Positions 9,422 to 18,038 of a stretch of 64,000 nucleotides of DNA are shown piece by piece. The notes beneath the pieces are model-generated. The model was not told the DNA's origin. It saw only the letters and a program-made list of their open reading frames with translations, and did no database searches. Location of the stretch: assembly GCA_016717705.1 (NCBI GenBank), contig JADKFD010000004.1:119080-183079 (forward strand), read 5' to 3'. A program made the translations under genes and the position numbers. Source of the DNA: Rhodanobacteraceae bacterium (GTDB taxonomy: Bacteria > Pseudomonadota > Gammaproteobacteria > Xanthomonadales > SZUA-5). Every line of letters starts with the position of its first letter. The first letter of the stretch is position 1.

Positions 9422-12178
9422 CTAGCCGCCAACCGCGGCAATCCAGCGCTGCAGTTCCACCGGATCGATCAGATCACGACTGCTGTCGTTGACCAGGGCC
9501 GCCTGCGCGGCGCGGGCGCGCTCCAGGGCCCGCGGGTCGTGTGCGTCGATCTGTCGGCGTGCGCGCGCTTCCAGGAACAGCACGGTGGCGAGGCCCAGGC
9601 TGCCGTCGGCCGAGCTCTCGATCAGCGCGCGCAGGCTTTCGGCCTGTCGGCGCGCGCTGTCGAAATGGCCGCGATCGAACTCGATCAGCGCCAACCCGAG
9701 CTGCGGCATCAGGCCGTCGCCTGCCGGGTCGTCGGAGTGCTCGAAAATCGCCAGCGCCCGTTGCCAGGCCTGAACTGCGGCCTCGGTCTGGCCCAGTCGA
9801 TACAGGCACTTGCCGATGTTGTACTGCGATTGCGCCAGTTGCGGATCATCCGCCGCCAGAGCGCCGGCGCGGCGCGCGGCGACGTCGCGGTGCATGCTCA
9901 GCGCCTCGTCGAAGCGCGTCTGCGAATACAGCAAGTTGGCCAGATTATTCATGGCCAGCAAGCTGTGCGGATGATCCGGGCCGCGCACCAGGCGGAAGAT
10001 GCGCAGGGCCTCGCGGGCTTCGATCTCGGCTTCGTCGAAACGGCCGACCGCGCGCAGGTCGGCACCCAGGTTCAGGTGTCCGACGCCGACGTCGGCGTGG
10101 TCGGGCCCCAGTACGTTGATGGTCAGATCGAGCATCTGCCGGCTCAAGGCGAGCGATGCATTGGTGTCACCGGCCGCCAGGCGGATGTTCGCCATCTGCG
10201 TCAAGGTCGACGCCAGCGCCGGGTGCTGCGGCCCGAACACGCGCTGCTTGAGTGCCAGGGTCTGCGCGCAGACCGGTTCTGCCGCGGCGGTGGGGCCGCG
10301 CTCGGCCAGCGCGCGGCACAGATCGTGCGCGCTCAGAGCCAACGCGCGCGACTGCGGCTGGTTACCGGTAGCGCGGGCCGCCGTTTCCAGGTCTGGCCAG
10401 CCCGCCAGCTGCAATCGGTCGGCCACGGCTTGCTGCAAGGTCTGCACCGCGGTCTTGTAGTTGCGCTCGCTGCGCTGCAGGTCGCCGAGTTCGGTCAGCG
10501 CCAGCGCGCGCAGATCGACGCTGGCATCGTCACTGCGATCGGCCCATTCGAGTGCACGTTGCAGCGCCGCCTGCGCTTCGACGTTGCGGTCCTTCTCGCG
10601 CAGTGCTTCGCCGAGGCGAATCTCGACAGCGGCCTGCAGCGCCGGGTCTGCGTTGCGCTTGTCGGTCAGCGCGCTCCTGGCCATTTCCGCCATTGCCAGC
10701 GCGCGCTCGTAGGCGCCCAGCCGGTGCATCACGCGCGACAGCGTCAGCGCCAGTTCCGCGCGCAGTTCGGGATCGGCCACCTCGGCGGGTGTCAGCCGCG
10801 CGGCACCCAGCCGGATGATGTCGTTGACGTTGGGCGGCTTGCCCAGATTGAGATAGGGATCGGCCTGGTCGAACAGCTCGATCAGGAAGGCCGTCACCTG
10901 GCGCGACTTGTCGCGCTCGTGGATCACGGCATCGCGCTGGTGGCGCCAGGTCAGCGCGGTCGCCAGCACGCCGATGGCGAGCGTCCCGGCCAGACCCAGC
11001 GCCAGTTTGTGGCGCGCCGCGAACTTGCGCGCCCGGTAGCCGCGGCTACCCTGGCGCGCGGCGACCGGCTCGTTGCGTTGATAGCGCTGCAGATCGTCGA
11101 TCAGCGCGTCGACGCTGCCGTAGCGATCGCCCGGCTGCTTGCGCATGGCCTTGAGGACGATGGCGTCCAGATCGCCACGCAGGCGCTCGCTGGCCAGGCG
11201 GCTGCCACTGCGCGTCGACAGCGCACGCCGTCGGCTCGGCGGATCGGGTTCAATCTCGCAGACGACGCGGATCAGGCTGAGCACGTCCCCCGTATTTTCC
11301 GGGTACGGGGATTGCCCGGCCAGCAGTTCGTAGAGGATCACGCCGAGCGCGTAGATATCGGTGGCGGTGGTGATGGTGGCGCCGGTGAACTGCTCCGGGG
11401 CGGCGTAGCGCGGCGTCAGCAGGCGCTGGTCGGCGCGGGTCTGCACGCCGTCGACGGCATCGAGGACCTTGGCGATGCCGAAATCGAGCAGCTTGGGCTC
11501 GCCATGGCTGTCGACCAGAATATTGTCGGGCTTGAGGTCGCGATGCACCACCAGCGCCCGATGCGCCGCCTGCACCGCGCGGCAGACCTTGACCATCAGC
11601 TCCAGGCGCGCCGCCAGCCCGAGACCGTTGGCCTCGCAGTAGTAGCTGAGACGCTGGCCCTCGACCAGTTCCATCACCAGGTACGGGGCGCCGCCGGGCA
11701 GCGTGCCGCCGTCGAGCAGGCGCGCGATGTAGGGGTGGTCGAGTTGCGCCAGGATCTGCCGCTCGGAGCGGAAGCGCGCCGCCAGTTGCTGGTCCATGCC
11801 GACACCCAGGTGCAGCACCTTGATCGCGACATCCTGGGCGAAGTCGCCAGCGACGCGGCGGCCGAGATAGACCGTGCCCATGCCGCCGCTGCCGAGTGCA
11901 TCGAGCACCATCCAATGCCCCAGGCGCACGCCGATCAGCCCGTCGCTGGCCTCGCCGGAGCCGCTCCAGGCTTGCGTGCTGTTGCCGGGCGCCGCGGTGG
12001 CGTCGCCGCCGGCACGGTTGCGCGCCGCCAACAACTGCTCGACTTGCGCACGCAGGGCGGCGTCGGCGCCGCAAGGCTCGTCGAGGTAGGCGGCCCGGTC
12101 ATGCGCGAGAAGGCGGGCGGCACCATCCGCGCAGGCAAGCGCCTCTGGTCGACATTCCTGGGTGGGCTGAGCTTCCAT
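9422..12178 (-). CDS. Ser/Thr protein kinase with membrane helix and C-terminal TPR domain
   Basis: 918 aa. An N-terminal stretch of about 90 residues (helical, with DEPCGADAALRAQVEQLLAA) precedes the kinase domain: LGSGGMGTVYLG, VAIKVL, HRDLKPDNIL (about 212-221), DFGIAK and an activation loop ending YAAPEQF. One membrane helix (LALGLAGTLAIGVLATAL) follows at about residue 395. The remaining 500 residues are helical repeats of the TPR kind (for example DHADVGVGHLNLGADLRAVGRFDEAEIEA and DHPHSLLAMNNLANLLYSQTRFDEA). This layout (kinase, TM, TPR) is common in Lysobacterales. The substrate is unknown. It is divergent from the bkd operon. The 265-bp shared gap contains a perfect 46-bp palindrome. 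Confidence 0.88.
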   Translation of the reverse strand: MEAQPTQECRPEALACADGAARLLAHDRAAYLDEPCGADAALRAQVEQLLAARNRAGGDATAAPGNSTQAWSGSGEASDGLIGVRLGHWMVLDALGSGGMGTVYLGRRVAGDFAQDVAIKVLHLGVGMDQQLAARFRSERQILAQLDHPYIARLLDGGTLPGGAPYLVMELVEGQRLSYYCEANGLGLAARLELMVKVCRAVQAAHRALVVHRDLKPDNILVDSHGEPKLLDFGIAKVLDAVDGVQTRADQRLLTPRYAAPEQFTGATITTATDIYALGVILYELLAGQSPYPENTGDVLSLIRVVCEIEPDPPSRRRALSTRSGSRLASERLRGDLDAIVLKAMRKQPGDRYGSVDALIDDLQRYQRNEPVAARQGSRGYRARKFAARHKLALGLAGTLAIGVLATALTWRHQRDAVIHERDKSRQVTAFLIELFDQADPYLNLGKPPNVNDIIRLGAARLTPAEVADPELRAELALTLSRVMHRLGAYERALAMAEMARSALTDKRNADPALQAAVEIRLGEALREKDRNVEAQAALQRALEWADRSDDASVDLRALALTELGDLQRSERNYKTAVQTLQQAVADRLQLAGWPDLETAARATGNQPQSRALALSAHDLCRALAERGPTAAAEPVCAQTLALKQRVFGPQHPALASTLTQMANIRLAAGDTNASLALSRQMLDLTINVLGPDHADVGVGHLNLGADLRAVGRFDEAEIEAREALRIFRLVRGPDHPHSLLAMNNLANLLYSQTRFDEALSMHRDVAARRAGALAADDPQLAQSQYNIGKCLYRLGQTEAAVQAWQRALAIFEHSDDPAGDGLMPQLGLALIEFDRGHFDSARRQAESLRALIESSADGSLGLATVLFLEARARRQIDAHDPRALERARAAQAALVNDSSRDLIDPVELQRWIAAVGG

Positions 12179-12328
12179 GCCGCTATGCTAATGGATCGCG
12201 CGGGTGCGTCCCGAGCGGGCTGCCGGGAACGCGGTCCGACCGTTTGCGGACACCGCACGCGTGGCGTGCGCCCGAAAGACATGTACACGGCGTCCCGGGA
12301 TCAATTTCCCTCTTCGCGATTGCCTGTC

Positions 12329-12374
12329 AAGGACCCTCCGAACAAGTTCTGCAGAACTTGTTCGGAGGGTCCTT
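12329..12374. repeat. Perfect 46-bp palindrome (CCCTCCGAACAAGTTCTG arms)
   Basis: Two 23-bp arms from AAGGACCCTCCGAACAAG to CTTGTTCGGAGGGTCCTT match perfectly with no loop. It lies 70 bp before bkdA1 and 150 bp from the divergent kinase start. A related copy with CTCTGAACAAG arms lies at 45023-45070 near parA, so it is a dispersed element rather than an operator peculiar to bkd. There is no T-run, so simple termination is unlikely. Confidence 0.9.
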
Positions 12375-12443
12375 AATGCGCAGACTCCGCATCTTCGATA
12401 CCCGGCCGATTCGGGTGCCGGTCCGTTGCCTGGAGGGATGCAC

Positions 12444-13673
12444 ATGAGCAGCAAGCAGCCGTTACGACTTCACGTGCCAGAGCCCAAGGCGCGGCCCGGT
12501 GAGAGTCCGGACTTTTCCGACATCGTGATCCCGCCGGTCGGCAGCTTGCGCCGGCCGCCCAGCGACGAGCCCGATCACAGCATGCGCGAGCACGCCTTCG
12601 GCATGATCCGCGTGCTCGACGAGAACGGCGTGGCGGTGGGCGAATGGGACCCGAAACTGCCGCCGGAGACGCTGATCAAGGGTCTGCGCGCGATGCTGCT
12701 GACGCGCATCTATGACGAACGCATGATGCGCGTGCAGCGCCAGGGCAAGACCTCGTTCTACATGAAGTGCACCGGCGAGGAGGCGGTCGCAGTGGCCCAG
12801 GCCCTGGCGCTGGATGATGGCGACATGCTGTTTCCCAGCTATCGCCAGCAGGGTCTGCTGATTGCGCGCGACTGGTCGCTGGTCGACATGATGTGTCAGG
12901 TCTACAACAACACCAAGGATCGCCTGAAAGGCCGCCAGTTGCCGATCATGTACTCGGTCAAGGAAGCCGGCTTCTTCTCGATCTCCGGCAATCTCGGCAC
13001 CCAGTTTCCGCAGGCGGTGGGCTGGGCGATGGCCTCGGCGCTCAAGGGCGACACCCGTATCGCGGCGAGCTGGGTTGGCGACGGCACCACGGCGGAGGCC
13101 GATTTCCACTACGCGCTGACTTTCGCCACCGTCTATCAGGCGCCGGTGATCTTGAATGTGGTCAACAACCAGTGGGCGATCTCCAGTTTCCAGGGCTTCG
13201 CCGGCGGCGAGCAGACCACCTTTGCCGCGCGCGCGGTCGGCTACGGTTTGCCGGGCCTGCGCGTCGACGGCAATGATTTCCTCGCCGTCTACGCGGCCAC
13301 CCAGTGGGCCGCCGAGCGCGCCCGCAGCAACAACGGGCCGACGCTGATCGAGTTCTACACCTACCGCGCGGCGCCGCATTCGACCAGCGACGATCCCTCC
13401 GCCTACCGGCCGGAAGAGGAAAGCGCACGTTGGCCGCTTGGTGATCCGATCAATCGGCTGAAGCAGCACCTGATCGCGATCGGCATCTGGGACGAAGAGA
13501 AACACACGGCGCTGGCCGCCGAACTCGACGAATTCGTGCGCGCCGCGCAGAAGGAGGCCGAGAGCTACGGCACCCTCGGCGTCAAGCCGGCCAGCGCGGC
13601 GAGCATGTTCGAGGATGTGTTCAAGGAGGTGCCGCAGCACCTGATCCGTCAACGCCAGGAACTGGGAGTCTGA
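12444..13673 (+). CDS. bkdA1: Branched-chain alpha-keto acid dehydrogenase E1 alpha subunit
   Basis: 409 aa. Thiamine-diphosphate E1 alpha chain that decarboxylates the keto acids of Val, Leu and Ile. The ATG at 12444 sits 6 bp after GGAGGG and is preferred over the ATG at 12438, which is too close to it. Seen: YDERMMRVQRQGKTSFYMKCTGEEA region (about residues 90-115), the thiamine-diphosphate motif GDGTTAEADFHYALTFA through VVNNQWAIS (about 212-245), and the phosphorylation-loop region HSTSDDPSAYRP (about 310). Length and order match BkdA1 of Pseudomonas. It is the first gene of bkdA1-bkdA2-bkdB-lpdV, with 2 bp to the next start. A pyruvate-type E1 is less likely, because pyruvate complexes of this class usually use a fused AceE. 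Confidence 0.94.
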   Translation: MSSKQPLRLHVPEPKARPGESPDFSDIVIPPVGSLRRPPSDEPDHSMREHAFGMIRVLDENGVAVGEWDPKLPPETLIKGLRAMLLTRIYDERMMRVQRQGKTSFYMKCTGEEAVAVAQALALDDGDMLFPSYRQQGLLIARDWSLVDMMCQVYNNTKDRLKGRQLPIMYSVKEAGFFSISGNLGTQFPQAVGWAMASALKGDTRIAASWVGDGTTAEADFHYALTFATVYQAPVILNVVNNQWAISSFQGFAGGEQTTFAARAVGYGLPGLRVDGNDFLAVYAATQWAAERARSNNGPTLIEFYTYRAAPHSTSDDPSAYRPEEESARWPLGDPINRLKQHLIAIGIWDEEKHTALAAELDEFVRAAQKEAESYGTLGVKPASAASMFEDVFKEVPQHLIRQRQELGV

Positions 13674-13675
13674 CC

Positions 13676-15044
13676 ATGGCCCGCATGAACATGATTCCAG
13701 GCAATCCAGTCGGCCATGGACATCATGCTGGAGCGCGACAGCAACACCGTCGTGTTCGGCGAAGATGTCGGCTATTTCGGCGGTGTTTTCCGCTGTACGG
13801 CGGGCTTGCAGAAGAAATACGGCACCCATCGGGTGTTCGACTCGCCGATTGCCGAGGGCGGCATCCTGGCGACGGCCGTCGGCATGGGCGTCTACGGCCT
13901 GCGCCCGGTGGTCGAGATCCAGTTCGCCGACTACATCTACCCGGCCTTCGACCAGCTGGTCTCGGAAGCGGCGCGCCTGCGTTACCGCTCCGGCGGCGAA
14001 TTCTGGGCGCCGATCACGGTGCGCTCGCCGTGCGGCGGCGGCATTTTCGGCGGTCAGACCCACAGCCAGAGCCCGGAGGCGATCTTCACCCACGTCTGCG
14101 GCCTGAAGACGGTGATCCCGTCGAACCCGTATGACGCCAAGGGCCTGCTGATCGCCGCCATCGAAGACGATGACCCGGTGGTGTTCTTCGAGCCCAAGCG
14201 CATCTACAACGGCCCCTTCGAGGGCTATCACGACCGCCCGCTGGTGCCGTGGTCCAAGCATGATCTGGGCGAGGTGCCGGAAGGCTATTACCGCATCGAC
14301 CTGGGCAAGGCCAACATCGTGCGTGCCGGCTCTGAGGTCACCGTGCTCGCCTACGGCACCATGGTCCACGTGGCTCTGGCGGGTGTCGCCGAGGCCGGCG
14401 TGGACGCCGAAGTGATCGACCTGCGCTCTCTGGCGCCGCTGGATATCGATTGCATCGTCGCCTCGGTCAAGAAGACCGGCCGCTGCGTGATCGTCCACGA
14501 AGCCACCCGCACCGGCGGTTTCGGCGCCGAGTTGTCGGCGCAGGTGCAAGAAAACTGCTTCATGCACCTGGAAGCACAGATCGTGCGTGTGGCCGGCTGG
14601 GACACGCCGTATCCGCATGCCTTCGAGTGGGAATATTTCCCCGGGCCGGAACGGGTCAAACGAGCGATCATGACGGTGATGGAGAACTGGGGCGACAGGG
14701 GGCTGGACGGCACGAGGCAAAGAGCACGGCCAACGGCTCATTCACGGCAACCTGGGTTGCAGTTGAAAGGATCGAACAATGGGACGCTACGTATTCAAGC
14801 TGCCGGACGTGGGCGAAGGCATCGCCGAGAGCGAGATCGCCGAATGGCGGGTCAAGGTCGGCGATGTGGTCAAGGAAGACCAGCCGCTGGTCGACATGCT
14901 CACCGACAAGGCCTCGGTGGAGATTTCCTCGCCGGTGTCCGGCAAGATCATCGAGCTGTGCGGCAATGCCGGCGACATGGCCGCCGTCGGCGGACCGCTG
15001 GTGATCCTCGAAGTCGAGGGCGCCGGTACGCCGGGGGCCGATGA
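13676..15044 (+). CDS. bkdA2: Branched-chain alpha-keto acid dehydrogenase E1 beta subunit (frameshifted near start, overruns its end)
   Basis: E1 beta partner of BkdA1. Seen: VVFGEDVGYFGGVFR, FDSPIAEGGI, YGLRPVVEIQFADYIYPAFDQ, GGQTHSQSPE, TVIPSNPYDAKGLL, EATRTGGFGAEL and GWDTPYPHAFEWEYFPGP, all family landmarks. The proper start is the ATG at 13676, 2 bp after the bkdA1 stop, but its frame is lost. Dropping one C of the pair at 13697-13698 restores MARMNMIQAIQSAMDIMLER, which joins the open frame from 13716. At the other end the frame passes the normal finish (AIMTVMEN) and runs 266 bp into bkdB. Loss of one base, for example in the G5 run at 14698-14702, would reach the TGA at 14764-14766, which is the likely true end. 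The 13716-15044 frame alone encodes 442 aa, against about 340-355 for the family. Confidence 0.85.
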
Positions 15045-16131
15045 TGTGGTGGCGAAGCGGGCGGCTTTGGCGGCGGGATCGGGACCCGCGGAGAAGCCGG
15101 GACCCGGGACCCGGGACCCGGGACCCGCGGAAAAGCCTGCTCCGGCTACTCCGAGCCCCGCGCCTGCTCCGGCGCCCACACCCGCGCCAGTCGCCGCTTC
15201 CCCGGGTCCCGGGTCCCGCGTCCCGGGTCCCGCCGCTTCAATCCCGCGCCCCCCCGGCGAAAAGCCCCTCGCCTCACCCGCGGTGCGTCGCCGCGCGCAG
15301 GAGCTCGGCATTCAGCTGCAGTACGTGGCCGGCACCGGACCAGCCGGACAAATCAGCCACGCGGACCTCGACGCCTTCATCGCCCGTGGCAGCGCCGCGC
15401 CCGCCGGCGCCGCGCCGGCTGGACGTAGCAAGCGCGACGGCGTCGAAGCGATCAAGGTGATCGGCGTGCGGCGCAAGATCGCCGAGGCGATGCAACGCGC
15501 CAAACAGCGCATTCCGCATTTCGCCTACGTCGAGGAAGTCGACGTCACCGAGCTGGAAAGCCTGCGCAAGCACCTCAACACCGAGCACGCCAAGCGCGGC
15601 AAGCTGACCCTGCTGCCCTTCCTGGTGCGCGCCCTGGCCAACGGCATCGTCAAGTTCCCGCAGGTCAACGTCACCTACGACGATGAAGCCGGCATCGCCT
15701 ACCGCCACGCCGCGCTGCACGTCGGCATCGCCACGCAGACGCCGAATGGTCTCGTTGTGCCGGTGGTGCGCAACGCCGAAGCGCTCGACCTCTGGGAAAC
15801 CAGTGCCGAGATCAAGCGCCTGGCCAACGCCGCGCGCGAGGGCAAGGCCAAGCGCGAAGAGCTGACCGGATCGACGATGACCATCACCAGCCTCGGCGCG
15901 CTCGGCGGCATCGTCACCACGCCGGTGATCAACGCGCCAGAGGTGGCGATCATCGGCGTCAACAAGATGATCGAACGGCCGATGGTGCGCTCCGGCCAGA
16001 TCGTCATCCGCTCGATGATGAACCTGTCCTCGTGCTTCGATCACCGCATGGTCGACGGCTATGACGCCGCCGAGTTCATCCAGTTCGTGCGCGCGCAACT
16101 GGAGAATCCGGCGACGTTGTTCATCGATTGA
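14779..16131 (+). CDS. bkdB: Branched-chain alpha-keto acid dehydrogenase E2 (lipoamide acyltransferase)
   Basis: 450 aa. It forms the core of the complex and moves the acyl group from E1 to CoA. The lipoyl domain has DKASVEIS (lipoylated Lys about residue 44). The peripheral subunit-binding domain has SPAVRRRAQELGIQL (about 165-180) and GPAGQISHADLDAF. The catalytic domain ends with DHRMVDGYDAAEF (His-Asp pair, about 422-434). The linker between lipoyl and binding domains is unusual. Besides Ala-Pro it carries PGPGTRDPGP and SPGPGSRVPGP, encoded by GGGACCC/GGGTCCC heptamer tracts that also occur in three non-coding places in this window. A repeat element therefore seems to have entered the gene in frame. 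The start at 14779 follows AAAGGA. Confidence 0.95.
   Translation: MGRYVFKLPDVGEGIAESEIAEWRVKVGDVVKEDQPLVDMLTDKASVEISSPVSGKIIELCGNAGDMAAVGGPLVILEVEGAGTPGADDVVAKRAALAAGSGPAEKPGPGTRDPGPAEKPAPATPSPAPAPAPTPAPVAASPGPGSRVPGPAASIPRPPGEKPLASPAVRRRAQELGIQLQYVAGTGPAGQISHADLDAFIARGSAAPAGAAPAGRSKRDGVEAIKVIGVRRKIAEAMQRAKQRIPHFAYVEEVDVTELESLRKHLNTEHAKRGKLTLLPFLVRALANGIVKFPQVNVTYDDEAGIAYRHAALHVGIATQTPNGLVVPVVRNAEALDLWETSAEIKRLANAAREGKAKREELTGSTMTITSLGALGGIVTTPVINAPEVAIIGVNKMIERPMVRSGQIVIRSMMNLSSCFDHRMVDGYDAAEFIQFVRAQLENPATLFID
15081..15232. repeat. GGGACCC heptamer tracts in inverted pair, inside bkdB
   Basis: GGGACCC units occupy 15081-15130 and their reverse complement GGGTCCC occupies 15201-15232, with 70 bp of Ala-Pro linker code between. 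Since 7 is not a multiple of 3, three units make the heptapeptide GTRDPGP on one arm and GSRVPGP on the other. Both stay in frame. Sister loci are 38915-39066, 46655-46860 and 50273-50430. Confidence 0.9.
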
Positions 16132-16149
16132 AGGAGCGGTGCGGCTGGT

Positions 16150-16260
16150 GAGTGGTAGTGATGGAGCGGCGGTAACTTGCTCGGCAGCCTGGGTTCATTA
16201 TTGACGTGAAAGTCGTCTGATCGGTCGGAGAGCGCCCCCTCCGGCGCGTTTCTACCACTC
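16150..16260. repeat. GAGTGGTAG inverted pair between bkdB and lpdV
   Basis: GAGTGGTAG at 16150-16158 faces CTACCACTC at 16252-16260, with further ACTCAC/CACTC-like sequence to 16287. It resembles the GTGAGTA heptamer tract at 41865-41892. The 181-bp bkdB-lpdV gap otherwise holds nothing I recognise, and it leaves lpdV without a close ribosome-site link to bkdB. Confidence 0.55.
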
Positions 16261-16312
16261 CATTCACACGTTTCACTCACTCCTACCCCCCTCCACACGC
16301 CGACTACTCGCC

Positions 16313-17725
16313 ATGGCCGAATCCATCCAAACCCAGGTCCTCGTCGTCGGCGGTGGTCCCGGCGGCTATGTCGCCGCGATCCGCTGCGGGCAACTGGGCC
16401 TGAAGACCACCATCGTCGAGGCTGATCGGCTGGGCGGCACCTGCCTGATCCGTGGCTGCATTCCGTCCAAGGCGCTGATCCATGTCGCCGGCAAGTTCGA
16501 GGCGATGAAGGAACACGTCGGCGCCGGCAAGCTCGGCATCCGCCTCGACGCTGCGCCGCAGTTCGATCTGGGCGGCGCCATCGACTGGAAGGAAACCGTG
16601 GTCGATCGCTTGAACGGTGGCGTGACTGCGCTGCTGAAAAAGGCCAAGGTGCGCGCGGTGCATGGCAAGGCGGTGTTCGTCGACGCCAAGAACTGCACGG
16701 TGCAGACCGCCGACGGCGAGGTCCAGATCAGCGCCGAGCACGTGATCCTGGCCACCGGTTCGACGGTCGCCGGCATCCCCTCGATTCCCTACGGCGAGCA
16801 TGTGCTGTCGTCCACCGAAGCCCTGCTGCAGCGCGAAGTCCCCAAGCGCCTGGTGGTGATCGGCGCCGGCTACATCGGCATGGAGCTGGGCATGGCCTAT
16901 GCGCGCATGGGCAGCCAGGTGGTGTTCGTCGAGGCGCTCGATCGCATCCTGACGCTGTTCGACCGCCCGCTGCTGAAGCCGGTCGAGGCCTGGCTCAAGC
17001 ATCACCAGATCGACGTGCACCTGAAGACCAAGGCGATGGCCGTGGTCGAGACCGCCGACGGCCGCGCGCTGGAAGTGGAAACCGCCGAGGGCGAGCGCAA
17101 GCTGCTGCCCTGCGACAAGGTGCTGGTGGCGGTCGGCCGGCGCCCGGCAACCCAGGGCTGGGGCCTGGACAAGATGGCCATCGACATGAACGGCGCCTTC
17201 GTCAAGGTCGACGACCAGTGCCGCACCTCGATGCGCAATGTGTGGGCGATCGGCGACCTGGTCGGCGAGCCGATGCTGGCGCACAAGGCCTCGGCGCAGG
17301 GCGAAATGGTCGCCGAGATCATTGCCGGCAAGCGTCGCTCCTTCAATCCGGTGGCGATCGCCGCAGTGTGCTTTACCGAGCCGGAGCTGGTCGGCGCCGG
17401 CCTGTCGCCGGACGAGGCCAAGGCCAAGGGCATCGACATCGTCGTCGGCCAGTTCCCGTTCGCCGCCAATGGCCGCTCGCTGGCGATGCAGGCCGGCACC
17501 GACGGCGGTTTCGTGCGCGTCACCGCGCGCGCCGACAACCATCTGGTGCTCGGCATCCACGCGGTCGGCGCGCATGTATCTGAATTGTCAGGCGAGTTCG
17601 CGCTGGCGCTGGAAATGGGCGCGCGCCTGGAAGATCTGTCCGGCACCATCCATGTGCATCCGACGATGACCGAGACGCTACCCGAAGCGGCGCTGGCGGC
17701 GCTGGGGCACGCCATCCACGCCTGA
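16313..17725 (+). CDS. lpdV: Dihydrolipoyl dehydrogenase (E3) of the branched-chain keto-acid complex
   Basis: 470 aa flavoprotein that reoxidises the dihydrolipoamide of BkdB and makes NADH. Seen: FAD loop VVGGGPGGYVAAIRCGQLG (residues about 10-28), the redox-active disulphide GGTCLIRGCIPSKAL (about 41-55), the NAD loop VVIGAGYIGMELG (about 182-194), a second FAD motif NVWAIGDLVGEPMLAHKA (about 306-323), and the dimerisation-domain active site HVHPTMTETLPEAA (His-Glu pair, about 445-458). Length and position as the last gene of the bkd set support LpdV rather than the general Lpd. It is 181 bp from bkdB, so it may have its own promoter or be read through. Confidence 0.94.
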   Translation: MAESIQTQVLVVGGGPGGYVAAIRCGQLGLKTTIVEADRLGGTCLIRGCIPSKALIHVAGKFEAMKEHVGAGKLGIRLDAAPQFDLGGAIDWKETVVDRLNGGVTALLKKAKVRAVHGKAVFVDAKNCTVQTADGEVQISAEHVILATGSTVAGIPSIPYGEHVLSSTEALLQREVPKRLVVIGAGYIGMELGMAYARMGSQVVFVEALDRILTLFDRPLLKPVEAWLKHHQIDVHLKTKAMAVVETADGRALEVETAEGERKLLPCDKVLVAVGRRPATQGWGLDKMAIDMNGAFVKVDDQCRTSMRNVWAIGDLVGEPMLAHKASAQGEMVAEIIAGKRRSFNPVAIAAVCFTEPELVGAGLSPDEAKAKGIDIVVGQFPFAANGRSLAMQAGTDGGFVRVTARADNHLVLGIHAVGAHVSELSGEFALALEMGARLEDLSGTIHVHPTMTETLPEAALAALGHAIHA

Positions 17726-18038
17726 TTGGAGGCGGGGGGGGGCCCCCGGCCGAAGGGGCCCGCTTGCCAGCCGGCCAGGGCGCCGCCGGCCGTGCAGATG
17801 GCCGCGCGCAGCGAGCCCATCGCACCGGCCACGCGTTGCCGGGAATGCCGCGACGAGGGCTTGGCCAGTGCAGCGACAACGCATCTGGCTGAATCCGGGC
17901 ATGGCGAGCCGCGCCGTGCCAGCGTCTCGCGGCCACTCGGGCGCGGGCGATCCCGGACGGCCAACGCCGATCGGACCGGTTCCGCTTGGCACAGGCCTGC
18001 GGCCGATGGACGACCCGGCCACCCAGGAACCGCAACGA
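17726..18038. other. 313-bp gap between lpdV and gmk
   Basis: A very GC-rich stretch begins with a 9-G run (17734-17742) against CCCCC and a GGCC-GAA-GGGGCCC hairpin (to about 17762). This could slow or end transcription from the bkd operon, although no T-run follows. No convincing gene was found on either strand. Reading frames here are shadows without family features. Confidence 0.5.

Noticed and set aside
12329..12374. Palindrome as an intrinsic terminator of the kinase or an operator of bkd only
   Set aside because: No T-run and a related copy occurs near parA, so it is a dispersed element.
9539..12376. 945-codon plus-strand frame opposite the kinase-TPR gene
   Set aside because: Low-complexity Gln/Arg/Ala translation without domain features; the minus frame is a clear kinase plus TPR protein.
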